64,000 nucleotides of DNA, from the NCBI RefSeq assembly GCF_017310505.1, contig NZ_CP065957.1, positions 1,550,001 to 1,614,000 on the forward strand, in the 5' to 3' direction. This document shows, in pieces, positions 27,370 through 36,179 of the stretch; position 1 is the first letter of the stretch; every line of letters starts with the position of its first letter. The position numbers and the translations under genes are program-made. Origin of the DNA: Methylacidiphilum caldifontis (lineage in GTDB: Bacteria > Verrucomicrobiota > Verrucomicrobiia > Methylacidiphilales > Methylacidiphilaceae). The notes under the pieces were generated by a model, which did not search any database, had not been told where the DNA came from, and was given only the letters and a program-made list of their open reading frames with translations.

Positions 27370-28368
27370 ATGGATGTCGATTTGGATAGGGAACTGAAAC
27401 TTTTTTCGAATTTAAAGACTAAACAGCCCATTTTCTTTTTGGTTGGATCTACGGGTATAGGAAAAACTGAGATTGCGCATCGCATTGCCGATGAATTAGG
27501 GCTGTCTCTATTGGCCCTGGATTCAATGCAGGTTTATAGAAAACTCGATATAGGAACAGCGAAACCCTCCACAAGCGAACAGATTCGTTATAGATATGGA
27601 GGGATAGATCTTGTTGATTGGAAAGAGTCTTTTAATGCCTTTCTCTATATCCAAGCAGTTCGTGATTATTTAAATAAAGAGTTAAACCATACTCATGGAG
27701 TTCTTGCGGTTGGCGGATGTGGGTTATATTTTAGGGCATTGACCAGTGGACTCTGTAATGCTCCTCCAGCCAATTTATACCTGAGAGCAGAACTCGAGAA
27801 ATTGGATAGAAATGCGTTACTTGAAATGCTAATAAAGATAGATCCCTTGGCTGCATCTTCTATAGATTGTTCGAATCCAAGAAGAATAATACGGGCGATA
27901 GAAGTAAAAAAAAGTTCGGGTATTTCCTTAATCCAATGGCAACAACTGACTACTTCCCCTGTCATTTCTCCCTCTCTTGCTTTCTGGATAGATCGTCCTA
28001 AGCCAGAAGTAGAAACAAGACTGCGTAATAGAATTAGAAAAATGTTTGATGAGGGATGGGAAAAAGAGACTTTGATGTTACTTGAGGAAGGGGGGATAGA
28101 AGCGGTAGAAAAATGCAAGGCTATTGGGTATAAGCTAATAGGCCGTTTCTTGCTTCGAAAAGAAAAAAATAGAAAAGAACTTGAAGAGGAGATATGTCGA
28201 CAACAACTGGCCTATGGGAAAAGACAAAAGACTTGGTTCAAAAAAGAGCCTTCTTTACGTTATTGCCTTTTAAAAAATAAAGAAGAGGAGTATCGTTTTA
28301 TTAAAAGTTGTATAATAAAAATAAATTATTTTATTCAGGGAAATAGACAAAATGCTTTTCCGGAATAG
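27370..28368 (+). CDS. miaA: tRNA dimethylallyltransferase
   Basis: The 332-residue MiaA adds a dimethylallyl group to A37 of tRNAs that read UNN codons. Visible: the P-loop GSTGIGKTEIAHRIA, the substrate motif LALDSMQVYRKLDIGTAKPS, AVGGCGLYFRAL, and the C-terminal RQQLAYGKRQKTWFKKE. Its partner hflX follows 36 nt downstream, an arrangement also found in gamma-proteobacteria (miaA-hfq-hflX); hfq is absent here. Confidence 0.96.
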   Translation: MDVDLDRELKLFSNLKTKQPIFFLVGSTGIGKTEIAHRIADELGLSLLALDSMQVYRKLDIGTAKPSTSEQIRYRYGGIDLVDWKESFNAFLYIQAVRDYLNKELNHTHGVLAVGGCGLYFRALTSGLCNAPPANLYLRAELEKLDRNALLEMLIKIDPLAASSIDCSNPRRIIRAIEVKKSSGISLIQWQQLTTSPVISPSLAFWIDRPKPEVETRLRNRIRKMFDEGWEKETLMLLEEGGIEAVEKCKAIGYKLIGRFLLRKEKNRKELEEEICRQQLAYGKRQKTWFKKEPSLRYCLLKNKEEEYRFIKSCIIKINYFIQGNRQNAFPE

Positions 28369-28404
28369 AGGACAAGAAAAAAGAAACATTTTTAACTCTG
28401 GAGC

Positions 28405-29676
28405 ATGATTTCTGCAATAGTAGAGAAAAAACAGGAAAGGGGAATGCTTGTTGGGCTGGATAGGGGTGAGAAAGATTTTGAAGAATCTCTTAAGGAATTA
28501 GACCAGTTAGCTTCTTCTGCAGGAGGAGTAATTATTGAAAAGCATATTCAGAAGCTGCCCTTTCCAACAGCTCCTTATTTCATTGGTAAAGGGAAAGCTC
28601 TTGAGTTTGCAGCTATTTGCAAACAAAAGGAATTATCTTTTGTGCTTTTCAATGAGGAGCTTTCTCCTATTCAATGTAGAAACTTAAATACCCTTTTTGG
28701 TTGTAAGGTATTAGATAGAACACAACTCATTTTAGATATATTTGCCCAAAGGGCTAAAACAAGGGAGGGAAAACTTCAAATAGAGTTAGCCCAACTTCTT
28801 TACCTTCTTCCCCGATTAACTCGGTTATGGACGCACCTCTCCCGTCAGACAGGAGGTATTGGCACACGTGGACCTGGAGAAACTCAGCTTGAAGTAGATA
28901 GGCGACGCATACAGGAAAGGATACATAGACTCAAAAAAGAACTGGAGGAAGTAAAAAAGACTCGGTTCATCCAGCGAAAGAGGAGACAAAAATTCCCTTG
29001 GCCTACAGCATGTCTTGTGGGCTATACCAATGCAGGGAAATCCACTTTGTTTAACCGTCTTACTCATTCTCATGTTTTAGTTGAGGATAAGCTTTTTGCC
29101 ACTTTGGATCCTACAATAAGACTTTTTGAATTCTCTGGGGGTCAAAAAATATTTTTATCTGATACCGTGGGGTTTATTCAAAAATTACCCTATCATCTCA
29201 TTGAATCTTTTAAAGCTACCTTGGAAGAAGTCAAAGAAGCTGACTTATTGATTCATCTTGTAGATGCTTCTCATCCCTTGGCTGAAAACCAGATTAACGA
29301 GGTGAACAAGGTGCTGGAACAGATAGGTGCAATCAATAAACCGATCATTTTGGTGTGGAATAAAATCGATTTGGTGTATTCAGATGGGTTAGTTAAAAGG
29401 AGGATGGAGGAGTATCCAGGGTGTGTTCCGATTTCGGCGGCAACAGGTGAAGGATGTGAAAACCTGTTGGTTAAAATAGAAGAGTGGTTAAAAACAAAAA
29501 GGCGGTTTTTTTCTTTAAAATTGCCTATGGATAGAACAGATATTGTTGCAAAATTACATCGCATGGGTTCTGGAATTGTAACCAATTATCAATCAGATGG
29601 GATATGGGTTAATGGTTGGATTCCTCATTCGATGTTTTCATCTTTAGAACAGTTTAATATAACCGTTGAAGGTTGA
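28405..29676 (+). CDS. hflX: GTPase HflX
   Basis: The 423-residue ribosome-associated GTPase has the glycine-rich HflX domain (PYFIGKGKALEFA; TGGIGTRGPGETQLEVDRRRI) and a G domain with GYTNAGKSTLFN (G1), DTVGFIQKLPYHLIESF (G3) and NKIDLV (G4). In other bacteria HflX splits stalled or heat-damaged ribosomes. The ATG follows GGAG by 6 nt. It forms an operon with miaA and probably lpxA. Confidence 0.96.
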   Translation: MISAIVEKKQERGMLVGLDRGEKDFEESLKELDQLASSAGGVIIEKHIQKLPFPTAPYFIGKGKALEFAAICKQKELSFVLFNEELSPIQCRNLNTLFGCKVLDRTQLILDIFAQRAKTREGKLQIELAQLLYLLPRLTRLWTHLSRQTGGIGTRGPGETQLEVDRRRIQERIHRLKKELEEVKKTRFIQRKRRQKFPWPTACLVGYTNAGKSTLFNRLTHSHVLVEDKLFATLDPTIRLFEFSGGQKIFLSDTVGFIQKLPYHLIESFKATLEEVKEADLLIHLVDASHPLAENQINEVNKVLEQIGAINKPIILVWNKIDLVYSDGLVKRRMEEYPGCVPISAATGEGCENLLVKIEEWLKTKRRFFSLKLPMDRTDIVAKLHRMGSGIVTNYQSDGIWVNGWIPHSMFSSLEQFNITVEG

Positions 29677-29753
29677 CCGTATGGCTGAAAGGCATAAAGA
29701 TCTTTTGGATCTTCATAGAGAAGTTTTAAACTGTGGAGTTACATTCATAGTCT

Positions 29754-30554
29754 ATGATCCATCCAACAGCAATTGTTAGCGCTAAGGCAGAAATTGGCAA
29801 AAATGTATCTATTGGTCCATGGGTAACTGTTGAAGAAGGCTGTATTATTGGTGACGAATCCGAGATTAGAGCGCATGCAGTGATAATGACAGGCAGCACT
29901 ATTGGACACAGGAACCAGATCGGGTATGGAGCCATTATTGGAGCTGAACCCCAGGATGTTTCTTTTAAGGGAGCTAGCTCTTTTGTGTCTATCGGTAATG
30001 ATAATATTATCCGAGAATATGTGACTATCCACCGAGGTTCGGCTGAATCATCGATCACAAGAATTGGCAATGGTTGTTTTTTGATGGCAGGAAGTCATGT
30101 TGCACATAATTGCCTTTTGGAAGATGAAGTTGTGCTTGTCAATAATGTTCTGCTTGCTGGCTATGTTCATGTTGAAAGGAAAGCCTTTTTGGGAGGAGCA
30201 GCGGTTGTGCATCAGCGTGTAAGGATAGGGGAGTTAACCATGACTCGTGGACAGACCCGTATTGGCAAAGACCTCCCTCCTTATTTCATGGCTGTAGATA
30301 CCAATGAAGTTTCTGGAATCAATAGAGTGGGCTTAAAAAGGGCAGGAATAACCGAAGAAATAAGAAGGAAAATTGAAAAGGCTTATAAGATTCTTTATTT
30401 TGAAGGCCTTAATGTCTCACAAGCTTTAGAAAAGATTGAAAAGATTAGCGATTGTCCAGAGATTAAAAAGCTTGTTGCTTTCATCCGCGCTACAAAAAGA
30501 GGAATCTGTTTAGCCAGAAGAAAAAATGCAAATGCGAATATCACTGAAGAATGA
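29754..30554 (+). CDS. lpxA: UDP-N-acetylglucosamine O-acyltransferase
   Basis: The 266-residue LpxA starts the lipid A pathway by acylating UDP-GlcNAc. The left-handed beta-helix hexapeptides begin at IHPTAIVSAKAEIGKNVSIGP; the catalytic His is in GSHVAHNCLLEDEV, and the helical C-terminal domain follows FMAVDTNEVSGINRVGLKR. It shows the organism makes lipopolysaccharide. Its usual neighbours fabZ, lpxD and lpxB are absent. A 32-codon frame (29681-29779, ATG shortly after the hflX stop) overlaps its start and could be a leader for coupling, or chance. Confidence 0.96.
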   Translation: MIHPTAIVSAKAEIGKNVSIGPWVTVEEGCIIGDESEIRAHAVIMTGSTIGHRNQIGYGAIIGAEPQDVSFKGASSFVSIGNDNIIREYVTIHRGSAESSITRIGNGCFLMAGSHVAHNCLLEDEVVLVNNVLLAGYVHVERKAFLGGAAVVHQRVRIGELTMTRGQTRIGKDLPPYFMAVDTNEVSGINRVGLKRAGITEEIRRKIEKAYKILYFEGLNVSQALEKIEKISDCPEIKKLVAFIRATKRGICLARRKNANANITEE

Positions 30555-30621
30555 ATTTTTAACAGGTTCTTTTATATGAGGGCTCTTGGTTTGAGAAACT
30601 TCTGGTTTGTCAGAAAATTAC

Positions 30622-30648
30622 CTAGCCCGGTTCATTGGGTAGCTTTTT
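30622..30648 (+). terminator. Weak hairpin terminator after lpxA
   Basis: CTAGCCC at 30622-30628 pairs with GGGTAG at 30637-30642 (one bulged G) around an 8-nt loop and is followed by CTTTTTCT. It lies between the convergent lpxA and apt genes. Short stem, so only a moderate call. Confidence 0.4.
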
Positions 30649-30775
30649 CTAAGTCTTACTTTGATTAGGACAGTGTTTTGAGGTTCTTTTAGAGCCAATT
30701 TTATCTTTTTTGTAGATAAGTCTTCTTTTTTAGGGTTTTGATTGGCTTAATAAAGAAGGAAAGAAACGTATAGGT

Positions 30776-31315
30776 TTAAAACTGAAGAATAGAATAACAG
30801 GGAAAAGGGAAGAGTCTTTCTCTGCCTTTTAAATGAGACAACTCGGCAAGAAACCCAAGTTCCATCAAGTTTCCACCGCATTTTTCTACAAGCAACGCTG
30901 CGGTATGTGCAGTATTGCCCGTGGCTAAAACATCATCGACAATCAATATACTTTCTCCTTTGTTTATGGCATCCTGGTGGATGGTAAGGGTTTCTTCACC
31001 ATATTCGTTTTTGTAACTCAGTTCATAGGTTTTATAGGGTAATTTTCCTTTCTTACGAATGGGAATAATACCAACTCCAAGAGCATGAGCGAGCGCCCCT
31101 GCAAAAATAAATCCCCGGGCATCGATTGCAGCTATTTTATCGATCTTTTTCTTTTGATAACGAGAAATGAATATAGTCAATATCAGCCTGAAAAACTGTC
31201 CCTCTCCAATAACGGGTGTAATATCCTTGAACATTACACCGGGACGGGGAAAATCAGGAATAGTCCTAATTTTTTCCTTTAATCTTTCAATAGAGCTACT
31301 TAAAACAAAGGTCAT
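30776..31315 (-). CDS. apt: Adenine phosphoribosyltransferase
   Basis: The 179-residue Apt salvages adenine to AMP using PRPP. It shows IPDFPRPGVMFKDITPVI at the N-terminus, AIDARGFIFAGALAHALG, RKKGKLPYKT and the PRPP-binding motif ILIVDDVLATGNTAHTA. The length is normal. It lies 29 nt downstream of the sigma factor gene on the same strand and probably shares its transcript. Confidence 0.95.
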   Translation of the reverse strand: MTFVLSSSIERLKEKIRTIPDFPRPGVMFKDITPVIGEGQFFRLILTIFISRYQKKKIDKIAAIDARGFIFAGALAHALGVGIIPIRKKGKLPYKTYELSYKNEYGEETLTIHQDAINKGESILIVDDVLATGNTAHTAALLVEKCGGNLMELGFLAELSHLKGRERLFPFPCYSILQF

Positions 31316-31344
31316 CGAAAGGAACTTTTTCTCTTACTTTTAGT

Positions 31345-32208
31345 TTATTCAGTCTTTAAGGGTTGTTTACTCGAGAAACGGTTCTTTCCTTTTTCTTGTT
31401 TTTCTAGCTCTTTTCGAATTTTTCGTAAAGCAATATTTTGAAGTTGCCTGATTCTTTCACGGGTTACATGAAATTCCTTACCGATTTCTTCCAAAGTCAT
31501 TTGTTCGTTTCCTTCCAAACCAAATCTGAGGCTTAATATTTTTCTCTCCCTCTCATCAAGCTTTGGGAGCAATTCCATGATGGTATTTTTGAGATTCTGA
31601 TCAAGAACTGATTGGTCTGGACTTGTAGCAGACTCATCTTTAACGAGTTCCCCTAAAGAAGTCCCGTCTTCTTCTTCACCAACGGTAGCATCAAGGGAAG
31701 CCGGTCTTATTGCAATCGTTCTTAATTCGGCGACTTTAGTTGTGGACATGCCCAGTTCTTCAGCAAGTTCTTCATCGGTTGGATCTCTCCCAAGAATTTC
31801 AGAGAGCTGCATAGCCACCCTTCTCATCTTGGCTATCTTGTCTACCAGGTGAACAGGGAGTCGAATCGTCTTGCTTTGATTGGCTAATGCCCTTTTAATT
31901 GACTGTTTGATCCACCATGCCGCATATGTGCTGAGTTTTCCTCCTTTCGAAGGATCAAACCGGTCTACAGCCTTCATAAGACCAATGTTACCTTCAGAAA
32001 TTAAGTCTGGAAGAGGAAGGCCGCTATTGGCATAGTCATGAGCAATTTTAACAACAAGACGTAAGTTGGCTTGGATCATTTGGCGCCTTGCCTCTTGATC
32101 GCCCTGTTGTATTCTTTTAGCCAATTCCACTTCTTTTTCCTTTGTTAGAAGCGGAATTTGACTTATTTCTCTTAAATAAAGTTTGAGAGCAGAATCGTTG
32201 TTATCCAT
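31345..32208 (-). CDS. RNA polymerase sigma-70 factor (RpoD/SigA-like, short)
   Basis: The 287-residue sigma factor has region 1.2 at the start (DSALKLYLREISQIPLLTK), region 2 (ANLRLVVKIAHDY, DLISEGNIGLMKAVDRFDPSKG, STYAAWWIKQSIKRA), region 3 (DPTDEELAEELGMS) and region 4 with HTH (MTLEEIGKEFHVTRERIRQLQ). It lacks region 1.1 and the non-conserved insert of large RpoD proteins. It may be the housekeeping factor or a group 2 (RpoS-like) alternative; the window does not decide. The C-terminal tail (KNRFSSKQPLKTE) is longer than usual. Confidence 0.9.
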   Translation of the reverse strand: MDNNDSALKLYLREISQIPLLTKEKEVELAKRIQQGDQEARRQMIQANLRLVVKIAHDYANSGLPLPDLISEGNIGLMKAVDRFDPSKGGKLSTYAAWWIKQSIKRALANQSKTIRLPVHLVDKIAKMRRVAMQLSEILGRDPTDEELAEELGMSTTKVAELRTIAIRPASLDATVGEEEDGTSLGELVKDESATSPDQSVLDQNLKNTIMELLPKLDERERKILSLRFGLEGNEQMTLEEIGKEFHVTRERIRQLQNIALRKIRKELEKQEKGKNRFSSKQPLKTE

Positions 32209-32390
32209 TTCTTATTATTGATACGCTTAGAATTATCGAAAAGTTGAGAATGTAAATTTGAAAAAATTAGGGAATAACTTTCGTTATTTCACGGAAACAA
32301 ATAAATATAAGACAAACAAGATAATTCGTTTTTACCTTAAAATATTAACTTTATAGAATGAATCAAGAAAAACTTTAAAAATTTTAATGG

Positions 32391-33359
32391 TTAAATTATA
32401 CCTCCGGCAAATTTTTTAGCTTGTTCTACAAGAGCGGTACTGAGATATCTTTCACCCGTGCTTGCGGCTATAGCGACAATTAATTTTCCTTTGTTTTCTT
32501 TTCGTTTTGCAATTTCCAAAGCGGCAAAAACAGTAGCTCCGGAAGAAATGCCTACCAATATTCCCTCTTCAGAAGCAAGCCTTTGTGCCGTGGTGATTGC
32601 GTCTTGGTCAGAAACAGTAAACACTTCATCAATAATGTTGATATTCAAATTCTTGGGGACAAATCCTGCTCCAATGCCTTGAATTTTATGGGGTCCTGGT
32701 TTCAAGGGTTCTCCTCGAAGAGTTTGAGAAATAACTGGAGAGGCGGAAGGTTCTACGGCAACTGAATATAACGAAGGTTTTCTTTTTTTAATGACCTCGC
32801 TGACCCCAGTAATTGTTCCTCCTGTTCCCACTCCTGCAACAAAAATATCGACTTTGCCGTTTGTATCATTCCAAATTTCTTCAGCCGTAGTTTTCCTATG
32901 AATTTCAGGATTTGCAGGGTTTTCAAATTGTTGAGGGATCCAACTCCGATCGATCTTAGATGCAATTTCCATCGCTTTCTCTACTGCCCCTCTCATTCCT
33001 TGCTGTGCGGGAGTCAGTATGAGTCGAGCACCAAGAAGAGCTAAAAGAGTCCGTCGTTCTATGCTCATGCTTTCAGGCATGGTCAAAATGAGAGGATATC
33101 CTTTTGCTGCAGCCACAAAGGCAAGGGCAATGCCAGTATTGCCCGAAGTGGGTTCGATGATGGTCGTCTTCGAATCGATTTTCCCTTCTCTCTCTGCTTG
33201 TTCAATCATCGCAATACCAATGCGATCCTTAACGCTACTTAAGGGATTGAAAAACTCGCATTTTACAACCACTTCGGCTTCAAGGCCCAAAGTCATTTTG
33301 TTCAAGCGGACAAGGGGGGTTCTCCCAATCGTCTGGATAATAGAGGGGAAAATGAGCAT
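32391..33359 (-). CDS. cysK: Cysteine synthase A (O-acetylserine sulfhydrylase)
   Basis: The 322-residue PLP enzyme shows the PLP Lys in [19 protein letters not shown], the substrate loop [14 protein letters not shown] and the phosphate loop [16 protein letters not shown]. It makes cysteine from O-acetylserine and sulfide in the cytoplasm. Length and motifs favour CysK over cystathionine beta-synthase, which would carry extra domains. A GGAG lies 8 nt before the ATG. It is monocistronic, divergent from the metallophosphoesterase. Confidence 0.95.
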   Translation of the reverse strand: MLIFPSIIQTIGRTPLVRLNKMTLGLEAEVVVKCEFFNPLSSVKDRIGIAMIEQAEREGKIDSKTTIIEPTSGNTGIALAFVAAAKGYPLILTMPESMSIERRTLLALLGARLILTPAQQGMRGAVEKAMEIASKIDRSWIPQQFENPANPEIHRKTTAEEIWNDTNGKVDIFVAGVGTGGTITGVSEVIKKRKPSLYSVAVEPSASPVISQTLRGEPLKPGPHKIQGIGAGFVPKNLNINIIDEVFTVSDQDAITTAQRLASEEGILVGISSGATVFAALEIAKRKENKGKLIVAIAASTGERYLSTALVEQAKKFAGGII

Positions 33360-33468
33360 AGAAATTCTCCACTAATATAATAGACTAGCTATAGTCAAGA
33401 AAAATTATAATCAAAAAGAAAATATTATCAATAGGCTCTTTTTCAATCGATTTATATTAAACAGAAAA

Positions 33469-34209
33469 ATGAAAATAGCGTTGTTGAGTGACATTCATGG
33501 AAATCTAGAGGCTTTAGAATCGGTTCTTGAAGAGATATTAGATAAAAGAATAGATAAGATTATATGTCTTGGAGATATTGTTGGGTATGGAGCCGACCCT
33601 TCCTTTTGCTTGCAAAAAATAAGAGAGCATGCCGATACTATCTTGCAAGGTAATCATGATTATTACTGTTCTTTACCCCAATTGTCAGAAAATATTGTAA
33701 ATAGACTTAATCCCATTGCTCTTGATGCTATAGAGTTCACAAGGAAAGTGCTTTCAGAAGATGAAAAACGTTTTTTAATCTCTCTTCCTTTGATCTGGGA
33801 AAATAAAGACTTAATGGCTACTCATTCCAATTTTTGTGATCCCCAAAGTTGGCAGTATGTTTTATCCAGCGAAGAAGCCAGTGAAAATTTTAAAGCGGGT
33901 TCTTTCCGTATTGGATTTCTGGGACATACCCACATTGTTTCTTTGTTTGTACAAAATGGGGCTTCTAGAGTCTTCCAATTCCACTTCAAAAGACTATTTC
34001 TTAAAAAAAATCTTCGTTTTTTACTTAATGTGGGTAGTGTGGGTCAACCTCGAGACGGTGACCCTAGAGCGGCATTCGTTGTTTATGATACTGAAAATGA
34101 CGAGGCGCAGGTTTGCAGGATAGCTTATGATATTGAAAAATCGGCTCTGAAGATTAAGAATGCCGGTTTGCCTCTACAATTAGCTGAGAGGCTTAAATGG
34201 GGAGTGTGA
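33469..34209 (+). CDS. Metallophosphoesterase (YfcE/MJ0936-like)
   Basis: The 246-residue calcineurin-like phosphoesterase shows the full metal-binding set: D8/H10 in LLSDIHGNLEAL, GDIVGYG, GNHDYY, the His in MATHSNF and GHTHIVS. Members hydrolyse phosphodiesters or phosphoproteins; substrate unknown. It has no signal peptide. It lies 34 nt upstream of the GT9 glycosyltransferase gene and is likely co-transcribed with it. Confidence 0.85.
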   Translation: MKIALLSDIHGNLEALESVLEEILDKRIDKIICLGDIVGYGADPSFCLQKIREHADTILQGNHDYYCSLPQLSENIVNRLNPIALDAIEFTRKVLSEDEKRFLISLPLIWENKDLMATHSNFCDPQSWQYVLSSEEASENFKAGSFRIGFLGHTHIVSLFVQNGASRVFQFHFKRLFLKKNLRFLLNVGSVGQPRDGDPRAAFVVYDTENDEAQVCRIAYDIEKSALKIKNAGLPLQLAERLKWGV

Positions 34210-34243
34210 AATCTTTCAGCCTATAGCGATAGACCACTAAAAG

Positions 34244-35200
34244 GTGAAAATATTGATTATCAAGTTGAGTTCATTTGGGGATATCATACAGTGTTTTCCT
34301 GTTGCTAGCGGACTGGCAAAAAAATTTCCTGCTGCTCAAATTGATTGGGTCGCCTATGAGAATTATAAGGAGTTGCTAAAATACCAACAGGCTATTCACC
34401 ACATTCATACACTTCCTCATTATGCTTCGACAGGAATACTCTCGTCAATATCTTGCTTAACAAGGCTGCTCTACAAGATCAAAGAAGAAGACTACGATAT
34501 TGTTTTGGATCTTCAGGGCCTTTTTCGAAGTGGGATAATTTGTGGGTTAAGTGGAGCGAAAAGGAAAATAGGATCATGGAATGCTCGAGAAGGCTCAATC
34601 TTTTTTTACAAAGAAAGAATCATGCCTCCTCCCCCTCCAGCTCAAGAAAGATATTTAGAATTTTTGCGTTATCTTGCGATAGAGCCTGATCCCTATGATT
34701 TTGGATTGCCGGTTTTTCCCCAAATCTTAAATATAAAAAACTATGTGGTCATCCATCCTTATTCTCGTTGGAGATCAAAAATATGGCCATGGAGAAATTA
34801 CTTAGAGTTGACCGTAAGATTACCCCAATACCAGTTTGTTTTTATTGGGATAGGACCTTGGTTCCCGATTAATGCACCCAATTGTCTAGATTATCGAGGA
34901 GAAATTCCATTAAGTATGCTCATGGCAATCATTGGCAATGCCCAAGCAACGATTAGCGGAGATTCAGGTCCTGCGCATCTTTCAGCAGCTCTAGGATGTC
35001 CAACCCTAGTTTTGTTTGGCCCCACAGATGCTTCAGAAGCACGTCCCATTGGGAAAAAAGTTATCGTCGTACAAAGCGAGGCCTCTTGTTCTCCCTGTTG
35101 GCATAATATATGCTTAAACAAAAAATATCCAATGTGTTGTTTATCAGAGATATCGGTTGAAAAAATTATAAAAAAATTAATGATTCTAATTGAAAATTAA
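34244..35200 (+). CDS. Glycosyltransferase family 9 (heptosyltransferase-like)
   Basis: The 318-residue protein opens with ILIIKLSSFGDIIQCFPV and contains the donor-site segment TISGDSGPAHLSAALGCPTL and LFGPTDASEARPIG, typical of ADP-heptose:LPS heptosyltransferases. It probably adds a heptose to the lipopolysaccharide inner core. A Cys-rich segment (CSPCWHNIC, then CC) near the C-terminus is common in a subset of GT9. The start is GTG at 34244; a purine-rich AAAAGG lies only 1-2 nt upstream, so the ribosome binding site is poor. Confidence 0.87.
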   Translation: MKILIIKLSSFGDIIQCFPVASGLAKKFPAAQIDWVAYENYKELLKYQQAIHHIHTLPHYASTGILSSISCLTRLLYKIKEEDYDIVLDLQGLFRSGIICGLSGAKRKIGSWNAREGSIFFYKERIMPPPPPAQERYLEFLRYLAIEPDPYDFGLPVFPQILNIKNYVVIHPYSRWRSKIWPWRNYLELTVRLPQYQFVFIGIGPWFPINAPNCLDYRGEIPLSMLMAIIGNAQATISGDSGPAHLSAALGCPTLVLFGPTDASEARPIGKKVIVVQSEASCSPCWHNICLNKKYPMCCLSEISVEKIIKKLMILIEN

Positions 35201-35234
35201 TAATTACATGAATGATATGATATATTAATTTTAC

Positions 35235-35264
35235 TTGACATGATAAATTATTTTAAAATATTTA
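35235..35264 (+). promoter_or_regulatory. Promoter for the HNH-repeat gene
   Basis: A perfect -35 TTGACA (35235-35240) is followed after 17-18 nt by ATATTT/TATTTA (35258-35264) in a very A/T-rich leader 20 nt before the ATG at 35285. The -10 is a weak match. Confidence 0.35.
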
Positions 35265-35284
35265 GACTTTAAAAAGGTTATATT

Positions 35285-36061
35285 ATGAAATCCTCTCATG
35301 TAGATCAATTCCCCAGGAAAAATAAGGAATGGACTGAAGCGGTGGTCATTGAAGAAATCAAAAAATGGCATGAGGCGGGTAAACCTCTATTTTCTCATTA
35401 CATGAGGAAGCATTATCAAGAATTGCTCGCTGCAGCTGTTCGGTATTTTGGAAACTGGGGAAAGGCAGTTAATGCTGCGGGTCTTTCTTATGATGAGATT
35501 CGCCGTTATCGAGCATGGTCGAAAGAAAAGATTATCCAGATGATTCAGCAACTTTATCGTCAGGGTACCGATCTCTCTTTTAGAGCAATGATGCTTGGAG
35601 AATATGCACCGATGGTCTATGCGGCAATACGGCCAAATTACTTTGGAAGTTGGAAGAACGCTCTTCTTGCAGCAGGACTTGCTCCTGAGGATATTTATAG
35701 GTATAAAACTTGGAAAAATGAAAATATCCTGGAAGAGATTAGGAGATTGTATAATAAGGGAGCGGATTTAAGTTCCAAGCAGATGGAAAAAAATGCAAGC
35801 TCCTTGATTGCTATAGCGAGGCGGAGATTTGGCAGTTGGTCTGCTGCCATTGAACAAGCGGGGCTTAATTATGATGCCATCCGTAACCGTAAGAGATGGT
35901 CTAAGGAACTGATCATTCAAGGAATAAGATCTTTAAAAGATCAAGGGATACCTTTAACAAGTACACGGATTAGGGAAGTGGATCCCTCACTCTTTGCCGC
36001 AGCTTGTAAGAAAAGATTTTTTGGGAGTTGGAAAAAAGCAGTTCAAAGTGCTTTGGCTTAG
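35285..36061 (+). CDS. Protein of four HNH-endonuclease-associated repeats
   Basis: The 258-residue protein consists almost wholly of four repeats at about 15-67, 77-132, 142-193 and 204-256. Each has the pattern W-(S/T/K)-x3-I-I-x2-I-x9-G-x-(D/P)-L-(S/T), then x-A-x3-(R)-x-F-G-(S/N)-W-x2-A-(V/I/L)-x2-A-G-L-x-Y/P-(D/E). The FG(S/N)W marks fall at 55, 120, 182 and 246, a period of 62-65. This resembles the homing-endonuclease-associated repeat (Pfam HNH_repeat), thought to bind DNA, but no HNH or other nuclease domain is present. It has its own promoter and no partner gene. A DNA-binding regulator or an orphaned targeting module are the likely options. Confidence 0.75.
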   Translation: MKSSHVDQFPRKNKEWTEAVVIEEIKKWHEAGKPLFSHYMRKHYQELLAAAVRYFGNWGKAVNAAGLSYDEIRRYRAWSKEKIIQMIQQLYRQGTDLSFRAMMLGEYAPMVYAAIRPNYFGSWKNALLAAGLAPEDIYRYKTWKNENILEEIRRLYNKGADLSSKQMEKNASSLIAIARRRFGSWSAAIEQAGLNYDAIRNRKRWSKELIIQGIRSLKDQGIPLTSTRIREVDPSLFAAACKKRFFGSWKKAVQSALA

Positions 36062-36179
36062 TTAGTTGCTCTCTTTAAAAAAATGTTTCGTTTTTGCCTG
36101 ACTGTGGAGTGAGCAAAAGAAGGTAAAACTCTTGCAATTTTGTTTTTATTGAGAAAATATTGCTTTTCCACAATAAAAG

